Positions 35,870-46,805 of a stretch of 64,000 bases of DNA are shown here, piece after piece. Within the stretch, counting starts at the first letter, position 1, and the number at the start of each line of letters is the position of its first letter. The stretch spans positions 24,702 to 88,701 of the forward strand of contig NW_027062991.1 of assembly GCF_032884065.1 (NCBI RefSeq). The letters are read 5' to 3'. The translations under genes were made by a program, and so were the position numbers. The stretch comes from Artemia franciscana. Its lineage: Eukaryota > Arthropoda > Branchiopoda > Anostraca > Artemiidae. The notes beneath the pieces were generated by a model. That model saw nothing but the letters and a program-made list of their open reading frames with translations. It had not been told where the DNA came from and ran no database searches.

Positions 35870-37560
35870 TCCTTTAAAAAAGTGAACACTGATGTGTCCA
35901 CTTTTTTTTACTTTTTTCTTCCATAAAAAGGGAAAGGAAAAGAAGAGGACGACAAAAACCACAAATCACTAATTTAAGGCTAATAAGAAAAGCAAGACAA
36001 AAATAAGACGCTACAACCCGATAAGAAAAGCTTCGAACGCAAAAAAGGGTTTGAACCCGGTATATGTGTCCACTATTTTACTTTTTTCTTCTGAAAAAAG
36101 GAAAGAAAAGAAGAGAACAGCAAATAACATAAATCCCTAATTTATGGCTAATAAGAAAAGCAAGATAAAAAATGGCCACTACAACCCTAAGAAGAGCTTC
36201 GAATACAGAAAAGGGTTCAAACCCAGTATGTGTGTCTGCTTTTTTTAGTTTTTTCTTTCTTAAAAAGGAAAGAAAAGAAGAGAGCAGCATTAAACACAAA
36301 TCACAAATCTAAGCCTAATAAGAAACGCAAGACATAAGAAAATGGCAGCTACAACCTAATAAAAAAGCTTCGAATAAAGAAAATGGTTCAAACCGATTCT
36401 GTGTGTCCCCCTTTTTTTTACTTTTACCTCCTGAAAAAAGAAATGAAAAGAAGAGAACGGCAAAAGACATAAATCACAATCGCCATGACCGCCACGACTG
36501 CATAAAAAAGGTTTGAACACAGAATCGGGTTCGAATCCGATACGCGTGTCCAGTTTTTTCTTTCGAAAAAAGGAATTGAAAATATGAAAACGGCAAAAAA
36601 CATAAATCACTAATTTAATGCTAATAAGACAAGCAATAAAAAGAGAAGGACGCCAAGACCCGATAAAATGCATCAAACACAGAAAAGGGTTGGAGCCCAG
36701 TATGCGTGTTAGTTTTATTTTCTTTTTTTTCCGAAAAAAGGAAAGAAAAGAAGAGAACGAAAAAATATAAATCCCCAACTGAAGGCTAATAAGAAAAGCA
36801 AGATGAAAAAAAATGGCCGCTATGTCCCAATAAAAAACTTCGAACACAGAGAAAGGTTCGAACCAGGTACGTGTGTTCACTTTTTTTTTTACTTTTTTCT
36901 TCCAAAAAAAAGGAAAGAAAAGAAGAGAAGGGCAAAAAAATAAATCACTAATTTAAGGCTATTAAGGAAAGCAAGGGAAAAAAAATGGCTGCTATGACCT
37001 GATAAAAAAGCTTTGATAATAGAAAAGGGTCCAAACCCGAAACGTGTGTCCTCTTTTTTTACTTTATTTCTTCAAAAAAAGGAATAGAAAACAAAAACGA
37101 CAAAAAACATAAGTTACTTATTTAAGGCTATTAAAAAAAGCTATAAAAAAGGATGGTCACTAAGACGTGATAAAAAGTTTCGAACACAAAAAAGGGTTCA
37201 AACCTAGAATGCTTGTTTACTTTTTTATTTTTTTCTTCCGAATAAAGAAAAGGAGAAGAAGATAACGACAAAAATATAAATCAATAATTTAAGGCCAATA
37301 TGAAGAGAAAAATAAACAAAAAGAAAGAAAAAAAAGGCGCTATTACCCGATGAAAAAAAACCTCAAACACAGAAAGAGGTCTGAGCCCGGTATGTTTGTC
37401 AATTTTTTTTTTACTTTTTTCTTCTAAAAAAGAAAAAGAAAAGAACAAATCGGCTAAAAACATAAATTACTAATATAAGGTTATTAAGAAAAGCAATATG
37501 AGGAAAAATGGACACTAAGACACGACGCAAACAATTCAAACACAACAGAAAAGCAAGTTT
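35870..37560. repeat. ~170-bp tandem array, about 10 units, each with a tRNA B-box-like motif
   Basis: The anchor GTATGTGTGTC-ACTTTTTT recurs near 35891, 36066, 36231, 36401, 36545, 36704, 36872, 37043, 37211 and 37395 (periods about 143-184 bp). Each unit contains CTTTTTTCTTC, GGAAAGAAAAGAAGAGAACG, ATAAATCACTAATTTAAGGC, AATAAGAAAAGCAAGA, then CTTCGAACACAGAAAAGGG and GGTTCGAACC-type text just before the anchor. Variants are GGGTTTGAACCC, GGGTTCAAACCC, GGGTTCGAATCC and GAGGTCTGAGCCC. That motif is the pol III internal B-box core. Minus-strand open frames of up to 174 codons follow the period but are not preserved by it. Confidence 0.88.
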
Positions 37561-37719
37561 TAGTGATTAATTAACATATTCTAATTTTGTCAGCAAATTT
37601 AGCTTAAATATAGATTAATTTGAACCATCTTTCACTATTGCATCTATACAAACAAATCTTGAACAATACAGGGGTGTCAATTAGAGGAGAGGGTTGAAAA
37701 ATATAGAGGGTGCCGATAA

Positions 37720-38370
37720 GGGAGGGGGGGTTGAAAAATATAGGGGTGCCTGTAGATTGAAAAAATTCTTGGTTTTATTAAATACATATTTTCTATTTTA
37801 TTTTGGATTACTGATTGTTTTGCCTCCCCCCCCTCTTCTACGTTTTTGTGAATTGGTACCACTGGTACCTCAAACCAATCAACTATCAGAAAGCAAATTT
37901 TCTTCCTTAAGTAGATTTACCACGAGAAACTGTTGATTAGAACTTAACCAAATTACATTCAAAACAGATAAGTCTACTATCCTCCCTAGCCAGCAACTTT
38001 CAAATCAACATGGTCTTAAGTGACCATTGGAAACTGGTAGTCACATTAGGGGGGAAAATATAGGGGTGCCCGTAGATTAAAAAAAAACTTCTTGGTTTTA
38101 TTAAATACCTATTTTCTATTTTAGTGTGGATTACTGATTGTTTTGTGCCCCCCCCCCCTCTACGTTTTTGTGAATCGGTGCTACTGGTACCTCAAGCCAA
38201 TTAACTATCAGAAAGCAAATTTTATACCTTAAGTAGATTTACCACGAGAAACGGGTGATTAGAATTTAACCACATTATATTTAAAACAGAGCAGTCTACT
38301 ATCATCACTAACTAGCAACTTTTAAATGAATATGGTCTTAAGTGACATCCGGAAACTGATGATCACAATA
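37720..38370 (+). repeat. 322-bp direct duplication
   Basis: Two copies, 37720-38046 and 38047-38370, aligned at an offset of 322 bp (CGTTTTTGTGAAT at 37841 and 38163). Both share TATAGGGGTGCC, TCTTGGTTTTATTAAATACA or its variant, CTATCAGAAAGCAAATTTT and TAGATTTACCACGAGAAAC. Identity is about 85-90 percent by eye. Each contains a C run that differs in length. A further AATATAGAGGGTGCC at 37698 hints at a partial third copy. No coding was accepted. Confidence 0.85.
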
Positions 38371-40429
38371 GGGCTACTGTTATACATTCATCAAAAATTT
38401 GTATACGGCTTGACAAGGCTTCAAAAATAGTAAATTACTTGAAGAAAGAAATGAAAACTATTGTTCACAACTACAAAACTGGACAAAAACTCAGACAAAT
38501 GAGCCAACAGTTAGAAATAAGATACTTCAATTAGAGGACACTTGCTGGCACAACATCTCTAATCACCAATGAACATAGTAAGCCAGAAACAAGACTAAAA
38601 GAGAGCTGACATGACAACTAGTAATCAGAAATGGGATAAAATGCTGCAAATGAAGATATCTAGGACCTTCCATACATATGTATGAAACTTGGCGGCCCTA
38701 AGCTGTTCTCCAAAGGTAATAAAGCAAATCCAAGTGAAGAATTATTAAAACATGGGTATACCAATGAACTCTGAAATCTTAATGCAACCTTGCTACCAAA
38801 AAGGGACGATGTGCTGGCTGGACCAAGCCTGAGGACAAACTGATATCACTTATGACACCCTAATTACCACTGAAACCACAAGAAGATATTTGGTAATAGG
38901 CTCAGATCTAGAACAGTTTTTTTTGGAGGGGGGAGGGGCAATGTTACAAGGCTGTCAATGAGCAAAGTTTTTTTTTTGGGGGGGTGTTACAAAGGTGCCA
39001 ATAATTGATCAAATTGACCAATTTATTCTAAAAAAGACTAGGATTAAAGAAAAATCAGGGTAAGAGGGAACCAGAAAAAAAATCTGGAGGGCCCAGAGTC
39101 CCTCCCCCGGACCCTCTGGATCCGCTGGCGTAAGTAAACGTCTAAAAAAAGGAACAGATGGGAATAGAAATACATAATATTCAGAAAATACAGTGTAGGA
39201 CTGAAGTTGAAATCAAAAAGGTAATACATCCTAAGATTTGATTAACAAAGCCATTAAAAGAATAGACAAAATTGGTACTTTTATGTATGGCCTAGAGCAA
39301 TCTATGTTCCCAAAGGTGGGTTGGGTGGTTGTAGGATGCAATTATTATATTTGGAAGCTGTATTTATGAAAAGTTTTTTGGTAGATCTTTTTCAATTCTT
39401 GCCCTATAGCCTACTATAAGCTCTCCGTGTTCTAATTTGTGAAAGTTTACTACCAAGCAACCCTTGATTGAAGATAGTTGCAACACTTTCTTGACTCAAG
39501 GAGCTGTGCTTAAAATTAAGTTTAGCATTGGAAAGTCATAGAATAAAGCTAGGAATATAGTAGAAGCTATAAGGAAGAGCTTAACTGAACATTGTTTTGT
39601 CCATGAATTTATAAGAAAAAATTCAATTTAAATAAAATGCTCTGTGACGGCACGCCACTGGTGTGCTAAAACATTTTTGCATTATGTTTCCAAAAACTGA
39701 TTGGTTGCACGCCGTTAATTCATTGGCGTTTCTTCTATTTTTAGATTTGTTTTGCTTTTTTTAATTCCAAAGACTAAATTGACCAGGACGTATCCATTGG
39801 GAGGGGACAGGGAATTCTAAACCTTCCCCAAATCCCCAAGTTAATTTCTGTCCAGCTCGAAAAAACATAACAAATATTAATATAAATAATTTTGAAGCGT
39901 TTTTTAAAGTTTTTTTAAACCTCCTATCTTTTAAACAAAATCTTGGAACCGTTTTTGTAAATTGTTATAAGTTGTTTTCGGAAGGCCTTCAAAGCAAAAT
40001 TTGTTGGGGTCTATAATTTCTTTTTATCTTCGTTACCATAACCAAACATCGGACAAAACAAGGACGAAACATGAATCTTAACTTCTCTCTACCATAATTT
40101 TAATCCAAATGATTGACAATGAGACTTTAAACTGCCTAAAAATTGAAATAATCTAACAAAAGGAAATTTAAAATTTACTTGAATTTAAGTCCTAAAATCA
40201 AATTTAAAACAAATTTTTTGCCCTAATATCTGGTGCTAGAGAACTCAAGAGAATCTTTTGTATACATCTTGTTCCAAGTCGGGATTTCCTGGTCTTGGAA
40301 TCTACATTCCACTTTTTTGACTACCCCACACCTATTTTGCAATTCCTTGATATCTCCTCCCATCATTACAATACTCTAAAAAACAGTATGTCCATTTAAC
40401 GTTGTCTCCCCTTCAATGCCATCGCAACA
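38371..40429. other. Intergenic DNA with one transposon end near 39060-39135
   Basis: Mostly AT-rich and featureless. At 39060-39135 the text AGTCCCTCCCCCGGACCCTC then TGGATCCGCTGGCG reads, on the other strand, as a CGCCAGCGGATCCAGAGGG terminus like the CAGTGGCGGATCCAGG ends at 30004 and 58141. A partner end was not located, although the poly-G strings GGAGGGGGGAGGGG (38924) and GGGGGGGTG (38981) are typical neighbours. Nothing supportable was seen in 39230-40429. Confidence 0.45.
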
Positions 40430-40790
40430 AAAACTAAAGGTGAAGGTAAAGAATACAACAATGGACTTTATAGCTCCTACTTGCGGTGCTGATCTCCATT
40501 TCATAACCTTTGAGCTAAAAGGCGCAAAGGGAGCGGGCCTGGGGGGTAGCTAACCTTTACTCTTACGCAGCCTTCCTCTTTATCTTCCCAAAATTTCACC
40601 AGGTACCCATTTAGAGCTGATTCAACTTTGGCTAAGCATATAGAATCACGCCGCTGGGCCCCTTTCCAAAGTAAATAACCAGCAACACCAGGATTGGGAC
40701 CCATCTCCTAACTCAAAAGAGATTATACGTGTAACGCACTAATTTTGACCCAACTTTGGAAGCAAATTAGGGGATAGCTAATTGACTTAG
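40430..40790 (-). mobile_element. tRNA-derived SINE-like element
   Basis: On the minus strand 40790-40690 resembles a tRNA head: TTAGTGCGTTACACG, then GAGTTAGGAGATGGGTCCCA and ATCCTGGTGTTGC, where GGGTCCCAATCC is close to a pol III B box (GGTTCGANTCC). A GC-richer body follows (GGAAAGGGGCCCAGCGGCGT, then CCCCCCAGGCCCGCTCCCTT), ending near TAGGAGCTATAAAGTCCATT. The contrast in base composition with its flanks and the tRNA-like head support a SINE. A 67-codon frame inside (40501-40704) is probably fortuitous. No flanking duplication was identified. Confidence 0.45.
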
Positions 40791-42169
40791 ACTTCTGTAA
40801 AGCTGTATGAAAATTGTCCTAGTCTTAGAGTTCGCATTGCCACATCAAGCCACACTTGCCTCTAAACATTAAGTTAAGCAGTCCACACAAAATAGAGGGA
40901 TGGCTATCCACTATTTCATTACTGAAAGGAAGTCTTAGGAAATTTGAGAATTTCATTCTTTTTTTAAATTTCATTTCTTTGTGGAAGGGATTCCGAAAAC
41001 TCACAAATTTATAGTTTTTAGGGCCAAATTTACCTGAGCGGTTCTTCCTATCAATATTGAGACAAGATTTCACTTCTAGTTTCTCTTCAGTCTGAGGAAT
41101 ATATTTAAACCATGCAAGCGATTAGGACTTTTAATCTCCAATTATTTAAAGTATTTTTATAGTGAAGTGAAATACTATGTGGTGAAATGATTTATTTACA
41201 GTATATTGTTAGGCAACTTTTTGTAAATCGCATTATTTTGATAGGATCCTATTTGGTTAATATTTTTCTATGTTTTGTTTTTGCCCTTCCCCAGTCGTTT
41301 GTAATAATTAGAAGTGGAACATATACCAGTTTTGTAACTTTTCAGGAGAGTTGTTTAAAATCGAATGTTTGTGGGTATCAAGCCATGGCTAATAGTAGAA
41401 AAAGCCAAGACGTAGAGTCAGATTGAGTGAGAGGCAAATCCGGCTTTAACCCCCCCCCCCTATTAGGATTGTACATAGTTGATATCAGGTCATTTGTTAA
41501 TAGATCGGTCTATCTATTATCCGTCCATGTGTCATTCCTAGGGCAGAAGAACTAAGGTTGATAGTCATAGAACTAAGATAGTCATAGATGTGGGACATAT
41601 ATCAAAAAAACTGAAAAATTTTGTCGGCTGTGGTCGTTCTGAAAGACGAAGCAAATAGTAATACCTGATAAAAAAAGAAACATACACCACTTAGAGACTT
41701 ATGTATCGTTTTATATTAGTAAAGGTACAATATAATACAATTCTGAGTGCACTTTTCAATTGATCGTGCTTAGTTTAGCCTTGACACATAGATAACTCAT
41801 TTCCGACCAAAATATACTATGTTGCACTTTTAATTATCACAGCTGCAGTAACATTTTTTTTTTCAGTGAGTCCTCTAAAAATACAAACAAAAGAACCTGA
41901 GGCAGAAGAAAAAGTTCTAATCTCAGGTGCTCTCAATGGATCAGCTACCTTGATCGGTTGTTTGAATATTGTCAATGTGTTTTCTCAAAGCAACTCTAAA
42001 TTTCCTCAAGAGTCATGACCACAAATCAAAGAAAGGAGTTTGATTGATTTGATAACTTCAGGGCAATGAGGATGCAGATGAAGACGAAACTAATAATTTT
42101 GGCATTTAAGGCCCACCTTTAAAATGATATTAAAAAACTGGCTTTTTAGGGGCTTTTTTTTCATTTTTG
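40791..42169. other. Intergenic DNA, nothing recognised
   Basis: AT-rich sequence with a C run at 41451-41460. A 79-codon hydrophobic frame (41187-41426) has no family resemblance and ordinary intergenic composition, so it is not called. Confidence 0.5.
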
Positions 42170-43470
42170 AATCATTGTAAATGCAAAAGTTAAACTTTAG
42201 CGTAAAAGCGAAAGGTGGATTAGAATGAGTGTGATAGAGAAAATGAATAGAAATAAAATATACATAAGATTTTTATGAAGCAGAAAACTACATTAGAACA
42301 TAAAATAAGTATTCCATCTACATAATAAGAGGGTGTATACTTCCGATCATTTTACTATCTACCCTCTACAGTTGACTGGAAATGAAAAAGGCTTGTGCCC
42401 ATTTTAATATTCAAAAGTGATTGGAAGGTAAAAAGCCCCTGACACCCATCATTTCCATAAGAACATACCTTCAAATTTTGAGATAGCCATTTTGTTCAAG
42501 ATAGTTAGACAATCCGAAAATTATGTCTTTGAGGATACACCTCCCTAGATCCCTCAGGGAAAGAGCTGTAAGTTTAACCTCGGGGGTATAAAAGTTGTCT
42601 TAAAAAAATTTTTAGTGGGCTTATAAAATTTGAAAGGGTTTTGTTCGATTGCAACTTGAAAGTTCTAGTGGCCTTTTTAATAGTTATTAGTGATTTGAGG
42701 GCAACCTCAAATCACTAAAAACTCCGAAAACCCCATGCATATCATTCTTCCCAACCCCGCCAATAAAAATTTTGAAACAGTGATTTTCTTCAGCATAGTT
42801 TAAACGTCTTGTAACTAAGTCTTTAAGGAGGACGATCCTGTCCAAAGCTCTCAGGGAAAATATGTAATTTATGCTCCCGGGGTATGTAAAAACTCCATGT
42901 AAAGGGAGGTCGTATACACTTCCGAAAGGGCTGACAGGATTAGAAATCTAAAGTTCTAGTGACATTTTAAAGATTTAAAGTGATGGAGGGTGATAAGCCC
43001 CCCCCCCCTGTCTAGACACCATTTTTCATAAATGCATCTGATAACAACTGTCACATCGCCATTTTGTTTTAAATAGCCCAAAGGGCATTTAACAATAACT
43101 CCAGGGTTGAAATAACCCACCAGATCCCTGGGGCAAAAGTTTATGTTATACCCTTTTTGCAAATAAGGCTCTTATGGAATAAATGATTATATAAACTTCA
43201 GATTGGGAATTTCATTTGAAATCGTAAGTTTTCCTTTGTAAGAGTCAAAAATGATTTCCATCAATCAATCAGTTTATTAATACTAAAAGAAAAACTATTA
43301 CAAAAGTAAATCAGTTAATAGGCCCAAGAAGCTTTGCTTGTAATGGGCCAGATTTGAGGGCAATAAGTCGCTCCCCCTCTGCATCCATCATTTCCCAAAA
43401 ATAACATTTTATCAAAAGTTTGAGACATCTATTTTGTCAACATTTAGTTTCAGTTAAAGATGACATTAGG
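42170..43470 (-). repeat. Degenerate tandem repeat, ~260-bp unit, related to the tail of fold-back copy D
   Basis: Four drifting units (from about 42340, 42620, 42900 and 43180) each carry AAAGTTCTAGTG, a GAGGG...CCCC segment, ATTTTGAGATAGCCATTTTG or a variant, and CCCTCAGGGAAAGAGCTGTA or a variant. Reversed, these match GGCACTAGAACTTT and GGCTATCTCAGAATTTTGAT of copy D. The first part (42190-42215) has TAAACTTTAGCGTAAAAGCG, the family end. So a tail fragment of that family appears to have become locally tandem and then aged. Confidence 0.65.
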
Positions 43471-44857
43471 GACAGTTAATTTCTTATATTGGGATTTTAG
43501 ACAAAATGGTTCTAATAGTGTACTTCTTTTTTTGACTTGACTCTAGTTTCAGGAATAATGGGGGATTTTGTTTTTTACTGTGGGACGACATCGCTTTTTA
43601 TTAGGTTGTTAGCAACCGCTGCGACCCAGATATCTAATTAAAACTCCAATCATTCTCCAAGTTCTCTTAATTGGAATTGAAACCCCTAATATCTGCAGAT
43701 AATGTCTTATTCTTTAAGTTTTTGGATTTATGTCCTAAAATATCAAAGTGTTTGTGTTAATTGACTGTAAGAATGAAGCTACAAGGCCCAATAGTAAACA
43801 AAACTCTAGAAACAAAATTGTATTATCAATGGATATGTCATCGACTGGTCAGGTTGATTCCAAATATATAAGACTTTTTAGACTTAGTTTAATCCATAAA
43901 TGGCTAAGAATCTGCTAAAATTTGCCTGGTTTTGAAAGAAGGAGGAAGCACGCACTAATAGTCAAAGAATTCAAATTAAAATCAAACCATTAGATCATGC
44001 ATATCAGAGAACCTTACAGTAGAGGGTTCAAGCCCCTACAAGTTTCTAAGTTTTGATTTGTAAATTCTTCCAAAACTCTTTGAAGATGTAATGTCCTTGC
44101 GTCTTTCACTTTCAATCGACATAACTGCTAAGCTATTAAATTTTTCTGATTTATTGTTGATATTAGATAGTTTTTATTTGTTTTAGCTAGGAAAATGAAT
44201 ATTTCAGAACTTTCAAATTTTGTTTATTCTGATGGCAGCGCGGGGTCTTTACAAATGCGGAGCCCAATTGGCTCCAATCATTCAAATCGCTCTTTAGCCA
44301 ACCCTAATTTTTAAAATCCTGAAGCTTGTACAGTTTCATAAATTAGGTGACAACACTAAGTTTCTTATGTATAAAGTTACACCTGAGCAATATATCGTGA
44401 GCACACTGAATAAGGTAAAAGATCAAAGAACAAAATCCTGAACGGATGATTTTTACCTTGTTTTACATCAATATCTTCATTTAAGCATTCACTATCTCAG
44501 AAATCTCTCTCAGAATTGCCACCCCTAGTGATCTATCACTATTTCTAGTTATTGTTTATCTTTCCTGGTGATTTTCTTCTAGCTAGTTATTTATACTGAT
44601 TTTTGTTCTAAAACTACTGATGTCATCAAAATTCAGAAATTTTTCTCAGTATAGCTCCTAGATTCATGATTCAATCGAATAAATTATTCAAGAAGATAAC
44701 TATTTAACAAAAATGCAAAATTGTGATTGACAACAGTTCTTAGTATGTTCCAGATTTGGATTTACGCAAATATACTGCCTTTGAAACTGTTGACTTCCAA
44801 CCGTAAATTCATAGCAGATACAGACCCCAGAGTGTGATATATATCTGTGGTCTATAT

Positions 44858-44888
44858 TTCAACCCGAGCAACATTTGCTCGGGTTGAA
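44858..44888. repeat. Perfect hairpin, 14-bp arms, 3-nt loop
   Basis: TTCAACCCGAGCAA (44858-44871), CAT loop, TTGCTCGGGTTGAA (44875-44888). It is GC-rich against an AT-rich background. No U-run terminator applies in a eukaryote; it may be a remnant of an inverted-repeat element or a replication-slippage product. Confidence 0.85.
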
Positions 44889-45599
44889 TTTTGTCTTCAT
44901 ATGAGTGTTTTTTTCTCTGTAAAGTATCACTTCTAAATTAGATTTTCTTCTGTGGAAACCTTTGAAATAGGAATTATTGATGGACGTAAATACACCCTCT
45001 ATATCTGCACATAGAAGAGAATTGGAATCATTGAAAAATAAGAAACCTTTTATTCATATAATATAATTTTCTAAATGAAAAAAGAAATTATTGAAAAAAA
45101 AATAGGACTTGGTACATATTATAATAGGATTTGTAATATAACCGGATGGATTAAATCAATCGTAGTTTGACTACTGAAGTCGGTTGAGAGTAAAGAGTGG
45201 GGGCTTTCCTCCCAAAATGGTAAAATTATTTTAATTTTTATCACTAATGCTAAAAGACATGATTTTCTCTTACTAGGTCGCTAGCTTCCACTAAAAAGCA
45301 GATTTTTACTTTTTTTTGATTGTTTTAGTAAATTTGCCTCCAAATTGTGGTAAAAGCAATTCTTTATTGAGACTTTTTACTTACATAAGTTAGATAAAAC
45401 ATTAAAATGAAAAGATAAACTATATTATATTATTTTTTTGAAGGATAAGTGTGTCACATCATCACACATATAATGATTTAATTTTTGTTAAAATTGCATT
45501 TTATTTTAATATTTCACTTAATATGGGCTAGAGTTCATCTTTTCCTATAACTTATTTTAAAATAAAAATCGAAAAAAAACATATGGATTTTCCTCATTT

Positions 45600-45765
45600 G
45601 GAATAGTTAGAGACAAACTTCCGAGAATAGGGTAGCTAACTAAGTCAGATATGTGCCAGAGTTTGTTCTTCACTAGGTTTCAGCCATCTCTACAGCCATG
45701 ATACAGAACTTAGATAATCCCTAGGCGTAATTGAATCGAACCCACGGTCCAAGAACTTTGGAAGA
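45600..45765 (-). mobile_element. Possible tRNA-derived SINE fragment
   Basis: The minus strand near 45755-45715 reads CTTGGACCGTGGGTTCGATTC, containing an exact B-box core GGTTCGATTC in a T-arm-like setting. It is followed by a tRNA-unrelated stretch, CTGTAGAGATGGCTGAAACC. The A box is not clear and no flanking duplication was seen, so this is tentative. Confidence 0.3.
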
Positions 45766-46621
45766 GGGCTCATTTCAATGAGCCCTCATTTCAATTCAAA
45801 CTAAAATTTCTGGTGTCCTTTTTATTTGACCTAAACGATTGGATGGCTATAAGCCACCCCCCACTCTTCCACGTCCTTTTTTCCTTAAAAAGTTGTTAGA
45901 TCAAAAGCGTCAGATAGCTGTTTTTGTAAAGCTTAGTTGAAAGGTTCCAAAACTATACCTTTAGATTTAACATGACCTATGCTGCCCCTCAGGATAGGTT
46001 TGGGGATGAAAGTTTTCTAAATATAATTTGCTAAGTATAATAAGGATGATGTACGATCTATGAAAACCAGTTCCATTGCCGCCAAGACAAATAATGGGTG
46101 ACGGAATGCGTTGGACTTGTTTTCTTTGGGCTATATATGTGCATATTTGGAGGGTGGCTTAAATTTTGGGTTATATTAAATTGCCTTGACACCCCTTAAT
46201 GTGCAAATATACAGAGAAAATTATATTAGTATATAAACTAAAGAATTATATTTTCATCATATTTGGCTTATTTCACTAGGATTAACATAACTTTACTTCT
46301 TGGGTGTGTTCCATATAAGTAACAAGTACCTCATTTTTTAAAGAAGCAACCTAACCTGTGCTTATCGAAATCTGTGAAGAGTAAGGCACATTTATTTCAT
46401 GAAAATATAAAAGTGCCGTTTGCAAAATTGTCACTGGTGTCTCAATTATTATATTACCTCAAATAGAGGAAAAAAGAAAAATATTCTCGATAATTTTTGG
46501 GATAAAAACTGTGGTTTTGGGTCGATAAAAAAAAAAAATTAAAAAGCAAAATAATTATTTTGATTAGATCCCTAATAACCAATTTTCAGTGTGCAGGGTA
46601 AAAGCCAAGGGTATCAGATAA

Positions 46622-46662
46622 AGCGGGGCTCAGACGACGTTCGTAAAGTTCATAAAGTGGTT
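46622..46662 (+). repeat. Harbinger left terminal inverted repeat (41 bp)
   Basis: Starts AGCGGGGCTCAGACG and ends TTCATAAAGTGGTT. It contains CGTAAAGTT (46642-46650); two more copies of that nonamer, either strand, follow at 46701-46709 and 46748-46756, a likely set of protein-binding sites just before the MADF start codon. Confidence 0.95.
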
Positions 46663-46805
46663 GGTAAGCTTCATGAAGTTGCTTCGTTAAACTTCTTTAC
46701 AACTTTACGACACCAAATGTGAAAGTTAAACTTTAGTTAACTTTTTTCGTAAAGTTGACCAATAGGGAAAGAGTTTCAGAGCAAAACTTTTAAACATATT
46801 GAGAA

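Larger units (their letters stand above)
43471..46621. other. Intergenic DNA with decayed repeat fragments
   Basis: 43975-44055 is an inverted piece of the copy D tail (AATCAAACCATTAGATCATG, TACAGTAGAGGGTTC). 45760-45990 holds another diverged piece (GAGCCCTCATTTCAATTC, CCTAAACGATTGGATGGC). Two further small items are listed separately. No gene was seen; the rest is AT-rich and plain. Confidence 0.5.

Noticed and set aside
36356-36880. 174-codon minus-strand open frame with repeated GFEPFSVFE-like text
   Set aside because: It follows the ~170-bp array; unit spacing is not a multiple of three and neighbouring units break the frame.
41187-41426. 79-codon hydrophobic open frame
   Set aside because: Single frame in AT-rich DNA with no family resemblance, no splice context and no neighbouring exons.
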